Source: Parendozoicomonas callyspongiae (GTDB lineage: Bacteria; Pseudomonadota; Gammaproteobacteria; Pseudomonadales; Endozoicomonadaceae). From it: a stretch of 64,000 nucleotides of DNA. Below the pieces are notes generated by a model. That model was not told where the DNA came from, searched no databases, and saw nothing but the letters and a program-made list of their open reading frames with translations. A program made the position numbers and the translations under genes. Location of the stretch: positions 1-64,000 of the forward strand of contig NZ_JAMFLX010000020.1 in the NCBI RefSeq assembly GCF_023502345.1. The letters run 5' to 3'. Shown in pieces: positions 14,732-25,200 of the stretch; within the stretch, counting starts at the first letter, position 1; each line of letters begins with the position of its first letter.

Positions 14732-17700
14732 CTACTGCTCCTGTAAAATGGCTCGAAAACCTTCCATATCAAACTCGTCAAGACAATTTGCCAGCCGAAG
14801 CGCAATACCACAGAACTCTTTGTTTGCCCGTAATTTCAAAACATAAGACTGCAGTCCTTCAACATCACCAAGGTCAAGCATCTCCATAATGATCTGTCGT
14901 TCACTCTCAGGAAGAGGGGTTTCTTTAACCGGTGGGGAATCTGACTGTTGATCAGGCTGAACTTCCTGCGGCTTTTCAGGATGAACATTAAGCAGGGTAT
15001 AGATGGTTTCAAACAGACGGCTGAGGTTGCAGGGCTTAGCCAGGAAAGCCTTAAAGCCGGAAGACAGAACCTTGCGTACCTGCTCTGGGAATACACTGGC
15101 AGATACCGCCACAGCCGGGATATCTTTCAGAGGGTTGTCAGCCTTCAGCGCTTCAATAAATTCGTAACCGTTCATAACCGGCATACGCAGGTCGGCCAGA
15201 ATCATATCCACTTTATTTTCATGAAGAACTTCAAGTGCGAGCTTGCCATTCTGGGCCGACAGTGTTTTGAATCCCCCCAGTGTCAGCCACTGGGTCATAA
15301 CATCACGGTTTGATTCCCGGTCATCAATCACCAGAACTGTGGGCGGATTTTCCAGTTGCAGTGGAATGAGTTGAAACTCTCTGGTTTCACTTTGCTCTTC
15401 TATGGATTCTGCTTCTTCACAGGGTAGAATAACGGTGAAACAGCTGCCTTCTCCCTCGTGGCTTGTGGCTGTGACTTGTCCACCGAGCTTGGACACAATG
15501 CGCTGGGTAATGGATAAACCGAGACCGGTTCCCTCAACAGCATGGTGTTGTTCAAGTCGTTCAAAAGGCCGAAAGATGCTATCCAGTTTTTCCCGTGGTA
15601 TTCCTGCTCCCGTATCTCTGACTGTGAAGTGCAGATGACCATCAACAAGTGAAACATTGAGAGTTATCTCCCCCTGTCTGGTAAATTTCACGGCATTGTT
15701 AAGAAGGTTGATCAGGATCTGGCGGAGTCGCGTGGCATCATTTTTGATATAACCTGGCAGGTCGTCTGTTGTATGCAGGGCGAAAACCAGATCTTTTCCA
15801 GAAGCCAGTGGTGAAATAACTGATTCGACTTCACTCAGCAGTCGATAGAGAGCCATGGGCTTTAACTGCATTTCCAGTTGCCCGCTTTCGATTTTGGCCA
15901 TATCCAGCACATCATTAATCACTGCCAGCAGGTGGTCACTGCACTGCTTCAGTGAGTGAAGGTTGCGGGCTGCCTGACCAGAGAGAGACAGCTCATGGGA
16001 TAGCAGCTGGGCATAGCCAAGAATGCCATTAAGTGGAGTACGCATTTCATGGCTGACATTGGCGAGGAAGGTGCTCTTGGCAACATTGGCTTCTTCAGCC
16101 TTGATTTTTTGTTCCAGAAGGGCCTGCTCGGTCTTTACTGCTTCGCTCACATCAAGGGCGACGCCGGTAAATATTTTGTCCTCGCTGCCTTCAATCGGGT
16201 CAACCTGTGTGTGAACTTCTATGGTGATCTCCTTTCCGGAGTCAAACTTGCGATAGCCAAACCGGATACACCGTGATTCCATGGCTGTTATGGATTGCAT
16301 GATGCTGTCATGGTGGTGCTTCTGATCTTTCTCGATAATATTATTAATAAATTTTTGACTTTCCGGTAAGCGGCTGTCTTCGGGTAGCCCAAGTAATTTA
16401 TGAAACTGCTGACTCGAAAAGACAAAGATCATCTGACCATCTGGCTTGATGTGGGTCTGGTAAATACCACCCGGTATTGTGTTGATGATCTTATCCAGCC
16501 GTTTTGATGTATTGAGAAGGTTCTTCTCCAGCCGCTGTTCGTGGGTAACATCAATAAAGAAACCAGCACGCAGAATGGTGCCATCGGGCTCTGTTCGAAA
16601 TGGCCGTGAATCCCCCCTGATCCATTTCACCTGACCGGTCGGTGTGATAATTCTCCATACTACATGCATCATGCCGTTGTAACGGAATGAATTTTCCAGT
16701 CTTGTTGAAAGCATGTCCCTGTCATCAGGGTGGGCATAATCCAGGATCAGGCGGCTGTTTGCCTGAAGCTCTTCAATTGGCCGCTCAAACAGGTTAGCTG
16801 CGGCCTCGCTCATAAACGGGTAGGTCCAGACGCCAGTGTTATTGTTGCGTTTGACAAGGTAAACACACCCGGGCACCACTTTGAGAATATCCCTGAGCAT
16901 CTGTCTGGCTTCTGTGACATCGCCCTCAAGCTGCCTGCGGGATTTTTCCAGATCTTTTTCCCGGGTGACATTCATGCAGACACCAACCCGGATAATGCTT
17001 CCGTCTGAGAGAGTCGAGAAATGTTTGGACTGCCCCCTTAGCCAGATAATGGTGTTTTCATCCGGGCAGGTACGCCAGGTGTGATCCCAGTCTTTGTGAT
17101 AGGGAATGGTGTCATCCAGACTTTTTTGCATTCCCGGAATATCTTCCGGATAGAAACGGGCCCACATGGTGCTGCCATCTTCAAGCATGGTCTCACGGGT
17201 AATACCGAGAATATCTTTGACGGCTTCGGATAAGTACAGGAACGAAATTTCACCATTTGGGTGGTGCCTGGCCTGGAAAACAATACCGGGCACAACATCA
17301 ATCATCTTCTGGCGGGTTTCTTCGCTGAGCTGCAGAGCGTGCCTCTGATAGGAGAGCGCCTCTTCCAGCCGATGCTCCTTGGTGGTGTCTGTGATTATGC
17401 CGGTCCATAAGCAGCTGCCATTGTTGAGTTTTACTGGCGACTTGGATTCATCCTTGATCCACTTTAACTGGCCACTGGGTGTACGTATTCGCCATGTTTC
17501 ACACCATGGGGTCAGAGTACGCATATTCTCACTGAGTTTATTAAGAACCTGATCACAGTCTTCTGGGAGTGAGTATTTCCATAACAGATCTGCATCCTGC
17601 ATAAGTTCTTTTGGGGAGCACTCCAGCAGGGCCCGGCTGCCTTCACTGGCATAATCGAAGAAGCACTGGCCATCAGGAAACTGGCGGTACTGGTAGAGCA

Positions 17701-18511
17701 TACCAGGCACCAGATCTGCGACTTCCTTGAGTGTGTGTTCTTTGGTGACGTCGGTGATGTAGCCATCCCAGGTATAACTTCCATCCTCCACTTGTGTAGG
17801 TGGACGGCACTCTGATTTGATCCAGATGATTTTTCCATCAGGGTGGCAGACCCGCCATTCGAAACACCAGGGGGTCAGGTCCTGAATATTTTTCTCCATT
17901 TTTTTAAGAATCACCGGCCTGTCCTCGGGGTGCATCACCTTCCAGGTGATTTCACCATCGGCCATAAGTTCTTTGGGTGTGTAGCCAAAGATTTCCTTTA
18001 CCCCGGGGCTGACAAAGTCAAAATAACTTTTGCCTTCAGGCGTCAAGCGATAACGATAGACAAAGCCTCTGAGTGCATTGACGACTTCTTTGGCAATTGA
18101 AGGCAACGTTGTCGCTCTGCTCTTGGGCAGGCATTGAAAGATCCCTGACCAGGTCAGTCCGCCATCATCATGTTCGGCGGTAATAACCGCCAGCCCTTTG
18201 ATATGCCGTGTGTAGCCACCGCCTAATTGAATATTCCATTTTGCCTGCCAGGGGATGTGTTTTTTCCTTGCCTCTTCCATTGCAGCAAAAACATTTCTGC
18301 GTTCATCGCGGTTGCACTGGAACCAGAGGGTTCGGTGATCACTCATAATCGAGTCGGATGGCAGGTCAAACAGGGAAAGCGTATCACCATCCAGTTGGGT
18401 AAAGTGGCCGGTCCCTTCGGGTGTGGTGCGATAGCAAAACGAGACGCCGGGAAGATTGGCCAGCAACTGAAGTAAGGCATCCTGGTTTGCATTAGCAAAA
18501 CACCCGCTCAT
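14732..18511 (-). CDS. Multi-PAS hybrid histidine kinase/response regulator, 1259 aa
   Basis: Six consecutive PAS_3-like units span about residues 10-800, each with a variant of P-G-x-x-Y (VPGMLYQYRQFPDG, VPGIVFQARHHPNG, IPGGIYQTHIKPDG) and a closing W(I/L)(K/R)...V(T)(R/K)E motif. Then come HisKA with FLANVSHEMRTPLNG (about 815-830, phospho-His), HATPase_c with LLNNAVKFT and GTGLGLSI, and a receiver domain (LVIDDRESN, LADLRMPVMNG with the phospho-Asp). The last 50-60 residues are a helical tail that could be a small transfer-like domain. No membrane segments are seen, so sensing is cytoplasmic. It is divergent from the T6SS FHA gene by 153 bp; control of the T6SS is possible but unproven. 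Confidence 0.93.
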   Translation of the reverse strand: MSGCFANANQDALLQLLANLPGVSFCYRTTPEGTGHFTQLDGDTLSLFDLPSDSIMSDHRTLWFQCNRDERRNVFAAMEEARKKHIPWQAKWNIQLGGGYTRHIKGLAVITAEHDDGGLTWSGIFQCLPKSRATTLPSIAKEVVNALRGFVYRYRLTPEGKSYFDFVSPGVKEIFGYTPKELMADGEITWKVMHPEDRPVILKKMEKNIQDLTPWCFEWRVCHPDGKIIWIKSECRPPTQVEDGSYTWDGYITDVTKEHTLKEVADLVPGMLYQYRQFPDGQCFFDYASEGSRALLECSPKELMQDADLLWKYSLPEDCDQVLNKLSENMRTLTPWCETWRIRTPSGQLKWIKDESKSPVKLNNGSCLWTGIITDTTKEHRLEEALSYQRHALQLSEETRQKMIDVVPGIVFQARHHPNGEISFLYLSEAVKDILGITRETMLEDGSTMWARFYPEDIPGMQKSLDDTIPYHKDWDHTWRTCPDENTIIWLRGQSKHFSTLSDGSIIRVGVCMNVTREKDLEKSRRQLEGDVTEARQMLRDILKVVPGCVYLVKRNNNTGVWTYPFMSEAAANLFERPIEELQANSRLILDYAHPDDRDMLSTRLENSFRYNGMMHVVWRIITPTGQVKWIRGDSRPFRTEPDGTILRAGFFIDVTHEQRLEKNLLNTSKRLDKIINTIPGGIYQTHIKPDGQMIFVFSSQQFHKLLGLPEDSRLPESQKFINNIIEKDQKHHHDSIMQSITAMESRCIRFGYRKFDSGKEITIEVHTQVDPIEGSEDKIFTGVALDVSEAVKTEQALLEQKIKAEEANVAKSTFLANVSHEMRTPLNGILGYAQLLSHELSLSGQAARNLHSLKQCSDHLLAVINDVLDMAKIESGQLEMQLKPMALYRLLSEVESVISPLASGKDLVFALHTTDDLPGYIKNDATRLRQILINLLNNAVKFTRQGEITLNVSLVDGHLHFTVRDTGAGIPREKLDSIFRPFERLEQHHAVEGTGLGLSITQRIVSKLGGQVTATSHEGEGSCFTVILPCEEAESIEEQSETREFQLIPLQLENPPTVLVIDDRESNRDVMTQWLTLGGFKTLSAQNGKLALEVLHENKVDMILADLRMPVMNGYEFIEALKADNPLKDIPAVAVSASVFPEQVRKVLSSGFKAFLAKPCNLSRLFETIYTLLNVHPEKPQEVQPDQQSDSPPVKETPLPESERQIIMEMLDLGDVEGLQSYVLKLRANKEFCGIALRLANCLDEFDMEGFRAILQEQ

Positions 18512-18664
18512 GACTGATCCCTTAAGTTTTAGTGTGGGGCTGTATTCAGGCGTCTAAAGAATAGGTGCTTCGCTTGAGATTGCATGAGCTTGCTTTCCCG
18601 GCTTGCAAAACTGCTGGGGTGAACAATAGTTACTCCGGTTTATTTATTTGCTCAGGAATGCTTC

Positions 18665-19603
18665 GTGCTGACCTTTACGGTTATTGCTCAGCCTGATGAT
18701 GCCAGTCTTATTGACTCTGTTCTGGTTGTGCCCGAGCAGGGTGGAGATATTGGGCGCAGTGAAAATTGTGAAATTCTTCTACCCGACAATAGTCGTGAAA
18801 TATCGCGGCGTCATGCAGAGCTGACCAACCATGGGGGCAGCTATTTTATTCGTGACTGGAGCAGTAATGGATTAAAAGTCAACGAGGAAACAATGAGCCG
18901 GGGTGTTGAAGGGCAGCAACTGTTAAGGGATGGCGATATTGTTTCACTTGGCAAATACCGGCTTCTGGTCAGTCAGCCTGACAACAAGCCTAAAACCCAG
19001 GCTGCGGCCAGCCATGATGCTGCTTATGAAGGGCAGTTAGAGCCCCAGTTCTCTCAGGAAAATGGAATAAGTCCGAAAACAGAGAAAGAGGCTCCCGTGA
19101 CTATTCCTGGCGAATACTCTCCTCTGGATAATGAACTGTCCTCATCGACCACAAATCCTCCCCTGCTAACAGAAGCCGTTGATATGGAATCCAAACCTGG
19201 TCGACTTTATGCCTCTAGTGAAATGTCTTCGCCGCCGTATTCGTCTGCAGCTTGTTCAATGGGGTCGTCAGGCTTATCCCCTGGAGAGTTGTTATCTCCT
19301 GAGTCCATGAGTTCAACCAGCCCTGTCCAGGAATACCGGCTTCAGTCTCAGCCTGGTTTCCAGGCCGCTTCCAGTGAAGGTCTGGCAGGGATTAATGCCC
19401 TTGCCGATGAAATTCTTAAGGAGTTTGATCCCGATCATCTGCAACATATCCTGCGGCCCTGGCGCAAAAGGTTTCTGCACCGAGCCTCCTGGTGGACCCT
19501 CTACCGCCGTTATCACCAGCAGCTGCAGCGCACAGGAGAACTACATGTTCGTTTGCGCGAGTGGAGTCTTCGTGCTGGTGGACTGGGACGTGGTGGCTCC
19601 TGA
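18665..19603 (+). CDS. tagH: T6SS FHA-domain protein (TagH/Fha-like)
   Basis: The N-terminal FHA domain (about residues 25-95) shows IGRSENCEILLPD, ISRRHAELT and WSSNGLKVN, the phosphothreonine-binding loops. A long Ser/Pro-rich linker follows (about 105-245), then a short C-terminal region (NALADEILKEFDPDHLQHIL, RKRFLHRASWWTLYRRY) like the C-terminal domain of T6SS FHA proteins but ending early with a basic Gly-rich tail. In known systems FHA proteins are phosphorylated by PpkA and trigger assembly. It begins at GTG 18665 and heads the first T6SS operon, with the kinase-like gene at its far end. Confidence 0.85.
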   Translation: MLTFTVIAQPDDASLIDSVLVVPEQGGDIGRSENCEILLPDNSREISRRHAELTNHGGSYFIRDWSSNGLKVNEETMSRGVEGQQLLRDGDIVSLGKYRLLVSQPDNKPKTQAAASHDAAYEGQLEPQFSQENGISPKTEKEAPVTIPGEYSPLDNELSSSTTNPPLLTEAVDMESKPGRLYASSEMSSPPYSSAACSMGSSGLSPGELLSPESMSSTSPVQEYRLQSQPGFQAASSEGLAGINALADEILKEFDPDHLQHILRPWRKRFLHRASWWTLYRRYHQQLQRTGELHVRLREWSLRAGGLGRGGS

Positions 19604-19635
19604 TGTTGAAGTCATCACCTGTCCATAGAGGTGTA

Positions 19636-20127
19636 ATGTCGCTTATGTTACCTCTTGTATTGATACTTTCTCTTGCAATGGGGGGCTGCAGTTTCTTTGG
19701 GGGAGACAAGAAGAAAGCTGGTGATGATGAAACACCTGTTCTGTCTGGAATTGTTGCCTTAACGGTACGGGTTGCAGATTTTGTCAATCCCGATATTTAT
19801 GGCCGCCCCTGTCCTGTTGAAGTCCGACTTTATGAGGTTGAGGACTGCCAGACCTTCCGTCAGCAGCGCTTTCTGGATTTATATAACCAGGCTGACCGTT
19901 TTCTTGGAGCACAACTTCTGAAAACCCATGAGCTTTACTCACTGAAGCCTGGCCAGACCCTGAATATGAATCTCCCGATTATTAAAGGAACCAAGTGTCT
20001 GGCGGCACTGGCTGGCTACAGCCAGTTCCGGGATGGCTCACCAACGTCCACCCTTGCCATCAGCGGTTCAGAGAATGTCAGGTTAACCCTGGAGGGTTTA
20101 CGGGTTGTGCTGGTGCGGAGTGATTAG
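19636..20127 (+). CDS. tssJ: T6SS outer-membrane lipoprotein TssJ
   Basis: A 163-residue lipoprotein: signal LPLVLILSLAMGGC with lipobox AMGGC (Cys about residue 17), then the TssJ beta-sandwich with VALTVRVADFVNPD, RPCPVEVRLYEVED and FLGAQLLKTHELYSLKPGQT. TssJ anchors TssM to the outer membrane. ATG 19636 is chosen with AGAGG just before; the longer frame upstream is out of character. The gene lies 32 bp after the FHA gene and 2 bp before tssK. Confidence 0.92.
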   Translation: MSLMLPLVLILSLAMGGCSFFGGDKKKAGDDETPVLSGIVALTVRVADFVNPDIYGRPCPVEVRLYEVEDCQTFRQQRFLDLYNQADRFLGAQLLKTHELYSLKPGQTLNMNLPIIKGTKCLAALAGYSQFRDGSPTSTLAISGSENVRLTLEGLRVVLVRSD

Positions 20128-20129
20128 CG

Positions 20130-21467
20130 GTGTCTGACCACAATATTGTCTGGCTGGAAGGGATGTTTATCACTCCCCAGCATTTCCAGCAGCATGACCG
20201 GTATTTTCACTCTCATGTGCGGGACTGGATAACAAGCTGCTTTGGCGATATCTGGGGCCTGAAAAAGCTGGAAATTGATCAGGAACAGTACAGGGTCGGG
20301 CGTTTGCGAATCATGTCGGTATCGGGCGTTTTTCAGGATGGTACTCCCTTTCATTCTGATCAGGAGCTGTCATTGCAGATTCCCGCTGGAACGGTCAACA
20401 AGAAAGTTTATCTTGCCTTGCCTTTATACCGCCCAGCACAGGTGAATGTGGCCAGAAATGCTCCGCCGACTGTCCGTCATACAAGTTATGCGGCCGATGT
20501 CATTGATGAGGCATCTGGTGACAATGATATTGTTCAGGTTGAACACTCCCGCCTGAACCTGTCCCTCCACCTGGAGGGAAGCCAGCTGACTGCCTATACG
20601 CTTCTGCCGGTTATTCATGTCCGTGAACTGCACAGTGACGGATCGTTGATCATAGACGGAAGCTTTATTCCTCCGGCTCTGGATATTGCCGTATCGCCGG
20701 TTCTTCAGGAGCAGCTGTCCGAGCTGACAGCCTTGATGACACAGCGTTCCCGGCAGTGCTGCCAAAGGTTGCAGGGGGGAGCCGATGCCGAGAGCCGGCA
20801 GATGCGGGTACTGGATCTCTTCTGGCTACAGACTCTGAATCGCTGGCTGCCCTGGTTTGGCACTGTCGCCAGAGATGCCGGTATGTCAGCCGGAGCCATG
20901 TTTCGTGAACTTGGCATGTGTCTTGGAGATCTTCTGGCACTGTTATCGGAACCTCTGCCGGAGTTACCCTATTTCGATCACAGTAATCCAGGTCCCTCTG
21001 TCTCTGTGCTGTTTCGCAGCCTGCGCCGGGTACTCAGTAGTGTCGCGGATGACAGGGTTGTAGTGATTAACTGGGATAACACTGAGTTTGCTAACCGTCG
21101 TCTTATGCTTCTGGAAGATCCAGATCCTGAGCGCATGCAGTCAGGTCGTATTGTGCTGGGGGTTCAGTCCAGTCTGGGTGTTGTCGCCACAGGGCAAAGG
21201 TTTGTCAATGCCAGCAAGCTGGCTGGCAAGCGTCGTATAGATACTCTGGTCTGCAGTGCCCTTCCAGGAATACGTATGCTGCAGCTGCCGATGGCACCCG
21301 GCGAGCTGCAGCCAAAGCAGGATGTTGTCTATTTCGAAGTTAATCGCAGTGATCCCCTGTGGCAGGAGCTGATTTCCAATGGCGACCAGCTGGTTATTCA
21401 TATCGATGAACGGCTGCCGGATGTGGAGCTGACGCTCTACGTAATTCGTGGCGGAGAGAGTATCTGA
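20130..21467 (+). CDS. tssK: T6SS baseplate protein TssK
   Basis: A 445-residue protein starting at GTG 20130 with the conserved TssK opening IVWLEGMFITPQHFQQHDRYF and GDIWGLKKLEID. FIPPALDI, FNPYYF-like and LDLFWLQTLNRWLP blocks follow. The C-terminal part has SKLAGKRRIDTLVCSALPGI and LPMAPGELQPKQDVVYFEVN. TssK links the baseplate to the TssJLM membrane complex. It overlaps tssL by one base (TGATG). Confidence 0.93.
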   Translation: MSDHNIVWLEGMFITPQHFQQHDRYFHSHVRDWITSCFGDIWGLKKLEIDQEQYRVGRLRIMSVSGVFQDGTPFHSDQELSLQIPAGTVNKKVYLALPLYRPAQVNVARNAPPTVRHTSYAADVIDEASGDNDIVQVEHSRLNLSLHLEGSQLTAYTLLPVIHVRELHSDGSLIIDGSFIPPALDIAVSPVLQEQLSELTALMTQRSRQCCQRLQGGADAESRQMRVLDLFWLQTLNRWLPWFGTVARDAGMSAGAMFRELGMCLGDLLALLSEPLPELPYFDHSNPGPSVSVLFRSLRRVLSSVADDRVVVINWDNTEFANRRLMLLEDPDPERMQSGRIVLGVQSSLGVVATGQRFVNASKLAGKRRIDTLVCSALPGIRMLQLPMAPGELQPKQDVVYFEVNRSDPLWQELISNGDQLVIHIDERLPDVELTLYVIRGGESI

Positions 21468-22264
21468 TGCCGGATGATGACGTTACTCTGGTTGTTGAAG
21501 GGTATGGCAGCAGAGCCCATGTTGTCAGTGATGGCTACAGCCAGGGGAGACAGGGAGAGGCTGTTGCCGGCATGGCGGCTCTTGATGGTGCCGGTCAGGA
21601 GAATGCACTGTTGCGCCTGGGGGCAGATCTGTTGGCACTGCTGGCTATGATCCCGCGCCTGGGAATGCCTTCGGATGTCACTGCTCTTCGGGAGCATGTA
21701 CAAAACAAACTGACACAATTACGCACGGAAGGTGCGTTTCTGGCCTGTCACCCCTGGGCGCTCGAGCAGTGTGGGCCGCTGTTCTGCCTTGTTCTGGATG
21801 AGGCCATTTTACGAACCCGCTGGGGACAGAAATCAGGCTGGGCCAATGATACCCTGCTAAGCCGTCTCTACGGTGGCCGTAATGGGGGTGAGCTGTTCTA
21901 CCAGTTACTGGGGCAGGCCCAGATGCAGCCGGAAAATCTTGCAGAATTTCTCGAGCTGCAATACATCATGCTGAAGCTTGGTTTTGAAGGACGATTCCAT
22001 GACCAGCCTGGTGCCCGTGAAGAGATCTGTTTCCAACTGCATCGTACCCTGCAGCGGGTTGCTCTGCGGCAGCCCCTTGAGTGCCTTCATATGCCTGCAG
22101 TCAGGGTAAGGCACCGGCTGAGTCGTTTTCGTTTTGGTCTGGTCAACAGCATGACTTTGGTTGTGATTCTGGCGATGACCCTGATTGCCGGGTATCGCTA
22201 CTTCGGCCAGATGCATACCCAGATCATGGCGATTGAGCAGACTCTGGCGGGTGAAAAATTATGA
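21467..22264 (+). CDS. tssL: T6SS inner-membrane protein TssL (DotU/IcmH)
   Basis: A 265-residue protein. The DotU domain (about residues 40-220) shows ADLLALLAMIPRLG, FCLVLDEAILRTRWG, DTLLSRLYGGRNGGELFYQLL, and LEFLELQYIMLKLGFEGRF-type sequence. A single C-terminal membrane segment follows (MTLVVILAMTLIAGYRYF, about 224-242). There is no C-terminal OmpA peptidoglycan-binding domain, so this is the short type of TssL. It binds TssM and TssK. The start codon overlaps the tssK stop. Confidence 0.93.
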   Translation: MPDDDVTLVVEGYGSRAHVVSDGYSQGRQGEAVAGMAALDGAGQENALLRLGADLLALLAMIPRLGMPSDVTALREHVQNKLTQLRTEGAFLACHPWALEQCGPLFCLVLDEAILRTRWGQKSGWANDTLLSRLYGGRNGGELFYQLLGQAQMQPENLAEFLELQYIMLKLGFEGRFHDQPGAREEICFQLHRTLQRVALRQPLECLHMPAVRVRHRLSRFRFGLVNSMTLVVILAMTLIAGYRYFGQMHTQIMAIEQTLAGEKL

Positions 22265-25200
22265 ATCCGTTGCAGCTGGTTCTAATTATTGTCAGTGGTG
22301 GTGTCGGTGCGCTTGGACTGCTGTGGTTACTGTTAAGACAGTTTGGCTGGTGGTCGGTGTCCCTGTTCCTGGCCATTATGATTGCCGTCGTGGTTGTTGC
22401 CCTGATACGCCGGACATGGAAAACAAGGCAGTCAACCAAGAAAGCTTCAGACGATGCATCGGCTGACAAAGAGTTTGAGGGCCAGTTTTACCGGCTGCGG
22501 GAAAAGCAGATAATGGCGGCTCTGAACTCCATGTATTCCCTGTTGCAGACCCGCTACAGGGCCGAAGCCTACAGAATGCCACTTTATCTGATGATCGGGC
22601 CTGAGGGAGGAGGCAAATCCTCGCTCCTTAAATCCTTTGGCCTGCTGCGGGTCAGGACGCAGGAACTGGAAGAGGCTTCAGAATATCTGCAGGTTTGGTG
22701 CAGTGAAAACCTGGCAGTTATTAAACTCTGGGGGCGGCTCTATGAACAGACCGGTGGTGAACATGATGAACGGTTATGGCATCAGGCTTTAAGGCGGCTC
22801 CTTAAAGAACGACCTAGGCGTGCGTTGAATGGTGTTCTGGTGGCACTGCCTGTGACGATTTTAACCGAACCGGCCGGTGAAGCCCGTGAACTGCAGGTAG
22901 ACAGCCTCCGTCGTCGGCTTCATGAAACTGTTCAGACCCTGGGCCAGTCTTTACCAACCTACGTAACCGTTACCCAGTGTGACCGTCTGGTTGGGTTTTC
23001 CGGAGCCTTCCATAAACCTTTCTCCGGAGAAATTGAGCAGAGCCTCGGTGCCTTGACAGAAGGAAACGAACTTAGCCGCCAGTATCGACGGGACTGGTTT
23101 GAACGCTCATGGGAGGTTTTGCGAAGCAAGGTGCAGCAGCGTATTACTTTGGCGTTGCATGAAGAAAATGAAAACACAAACAAAATTGATATTGTCATTC
23201 TTTCATGGCAGCTACAGCTACTGGGCCCCAAGTTAGATGAATTGTTAGGTAGTGTATTTCGCCATTATCCCCTGGGCGCAGCTGTCTGCTTGAGGGGGTA
23301 CTTTCTTACCGGGCACGGTGGAGGGTCTCCGAGTGAAGACCTCTTATTACGCTATCTCTGCAATCGTTATGGTTTCTCAGGAAGCAGCCAGCCATCGCCA
23401 GTCAGTAATTCCCTGAATTTTTTCAGTCGCGGTTTCGTTCCTTCTATTCTTTTGCCGGATGCCGGTCTGGCGGGTGTGAATCAGTACCGGGTATGGAGGT
23501 GGCGGGTGCTGTGCAGCAGCTGGTTGGTTATCAGTGCTCTGCTTATTGTTTTTTCAGGAGTCTGGCTCTACAGCAATGTCAGATACATGGAAAAGCAGGG
23601 CAAGATCATGCTGACGACTTGGCGAACACTGGAGAGTGCACCACCGGATCAAAGCAGTTTTATCGGGCGGGTGAAGTGGTACCAGTCGCTGGATGAAGTG
23701 ATTCAGGAGTACGAGAAACCGGGGCCGTGGTACATAGTTTCCTCTTTGATGAGAGGAGGGACTGGAGAAAAACTTCGAAATGCCTGGCGTGACCAGTTGC
23801 TTCAGGGATTGCAGCCGCTCCTGCTGAAGGAGCTTGAGCAGGCAGTTATTAAGTCACGAATGATGCAGCGAAGGGATCGTACGGTTCTCTATGTACAGCT
23901 GTACTTTGCCCTGACCGGGCGACGTTCTCTGTCACCAAATAATGATACCCGGCTTTTTATTGTTCGTGAGTTGTTGGGTGACAACGCCAACAGGAGAAAT
24001 TTGCTGGAAGCCTTTGATCATCAGCTGCAGGTCATGATCAGCAACCCCAGCGACCCGGCCAGTCGCAGCAGTGACTTTCTGGAATTTATGAAAAATACCT
24101 GGGCCCGGGGCGGTGACAGTTATGTGTTGCTTTATAACTTGGCAGATATTCTTGGTTTCAAGAATGTTCCTTTGTCTCAGATATTCAGCAGCCCTGTGAT
24201 TAATACCTTCCGTATTGAGCCTTCACTGGTTGAGCATGGTTTTCCTTCCAAATACACAATGAAAGCAGCAAACCGTATGGAGTTCCGTGCGGACAGCTAC
24301 ATCATAAAAATCTTCCTCGGTATCAGGCAGGCTCTTTTCCACCCGCAGTTTCCAGATGTGCATGATGCAGAGAAGAAACAGATTCTGCAGTCGGCAAGGG
24401 AGTTCTATTTTCTTGAGTATGCTGAGTTCTGGCAGAAACTGCTCTCTTCCATTGCTCTTCTTCCTGTTAATACCCATGAGCAGCTGGCGAAAACATTGCT
24501 GCATTTTTCGTCTTCGGTGAATTCCCCCCTGGCCTCGCTGGTCAACACCGTGGTCAGCAATACCCAGTTTGAAACTGAAAGCTCAAATAATGCTGAGGAT
24601 GCCGACTCTACACCTCAGGGTGCAGATATTAAGAAACCGGATAAGAAGGCAGCAATCAAACAGGTCAGCTCCCTGGCAAAGGCGAAAAAAGAAGATATTT
24701 ATAATCCTACCTGGGAACAGAAAGAAGAGGTCACCGATCAGTTTTCCATCTACCAGCAGCTTCAATCCCCCAATGAGCAGGAAGGTGTCAGTGCCGTCAC
24801 ATCCCGTGTTGCCCAGCTGTTTGATACCCTGCGTCCGGCACTGTTCGGTGTGGACTCGAATGGGCAAGCATTTGCTTTGATGGCAGATCTTGCTGAAGGA
24901 AAAAACGACTTTTTCACTGATCTGGAAGCTGTTATCGAAACACTGCCGGAAGATCCCCGCCGGATAATGAAGAACCTTAATGATGTCACCCTGAAGATTT
25001 TGCTGGCCAGTGCAGCCAGTGAAATTGACAGACATTGGCAACGGGATGTTATGCCCCTGTGGCGTTCGACCATGGTTGATTATTACCCTGTCAAGAGCAG
25101 TAGTCACAAGGATGCAGATCCCGCTGCCGTTGAGAACTTGCTTGCCACAGGAGGGGTGATCGACCGGTTTTTCAACAAGTACCTGGCTCCATTCTCTTCG

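Noticed and set aside
19480-19603. Frameshift at the end of the FHA gene
   Set aside because: The C-terminus looks short and basic for the family, but no alternative frame continues with recognisable family sequence.
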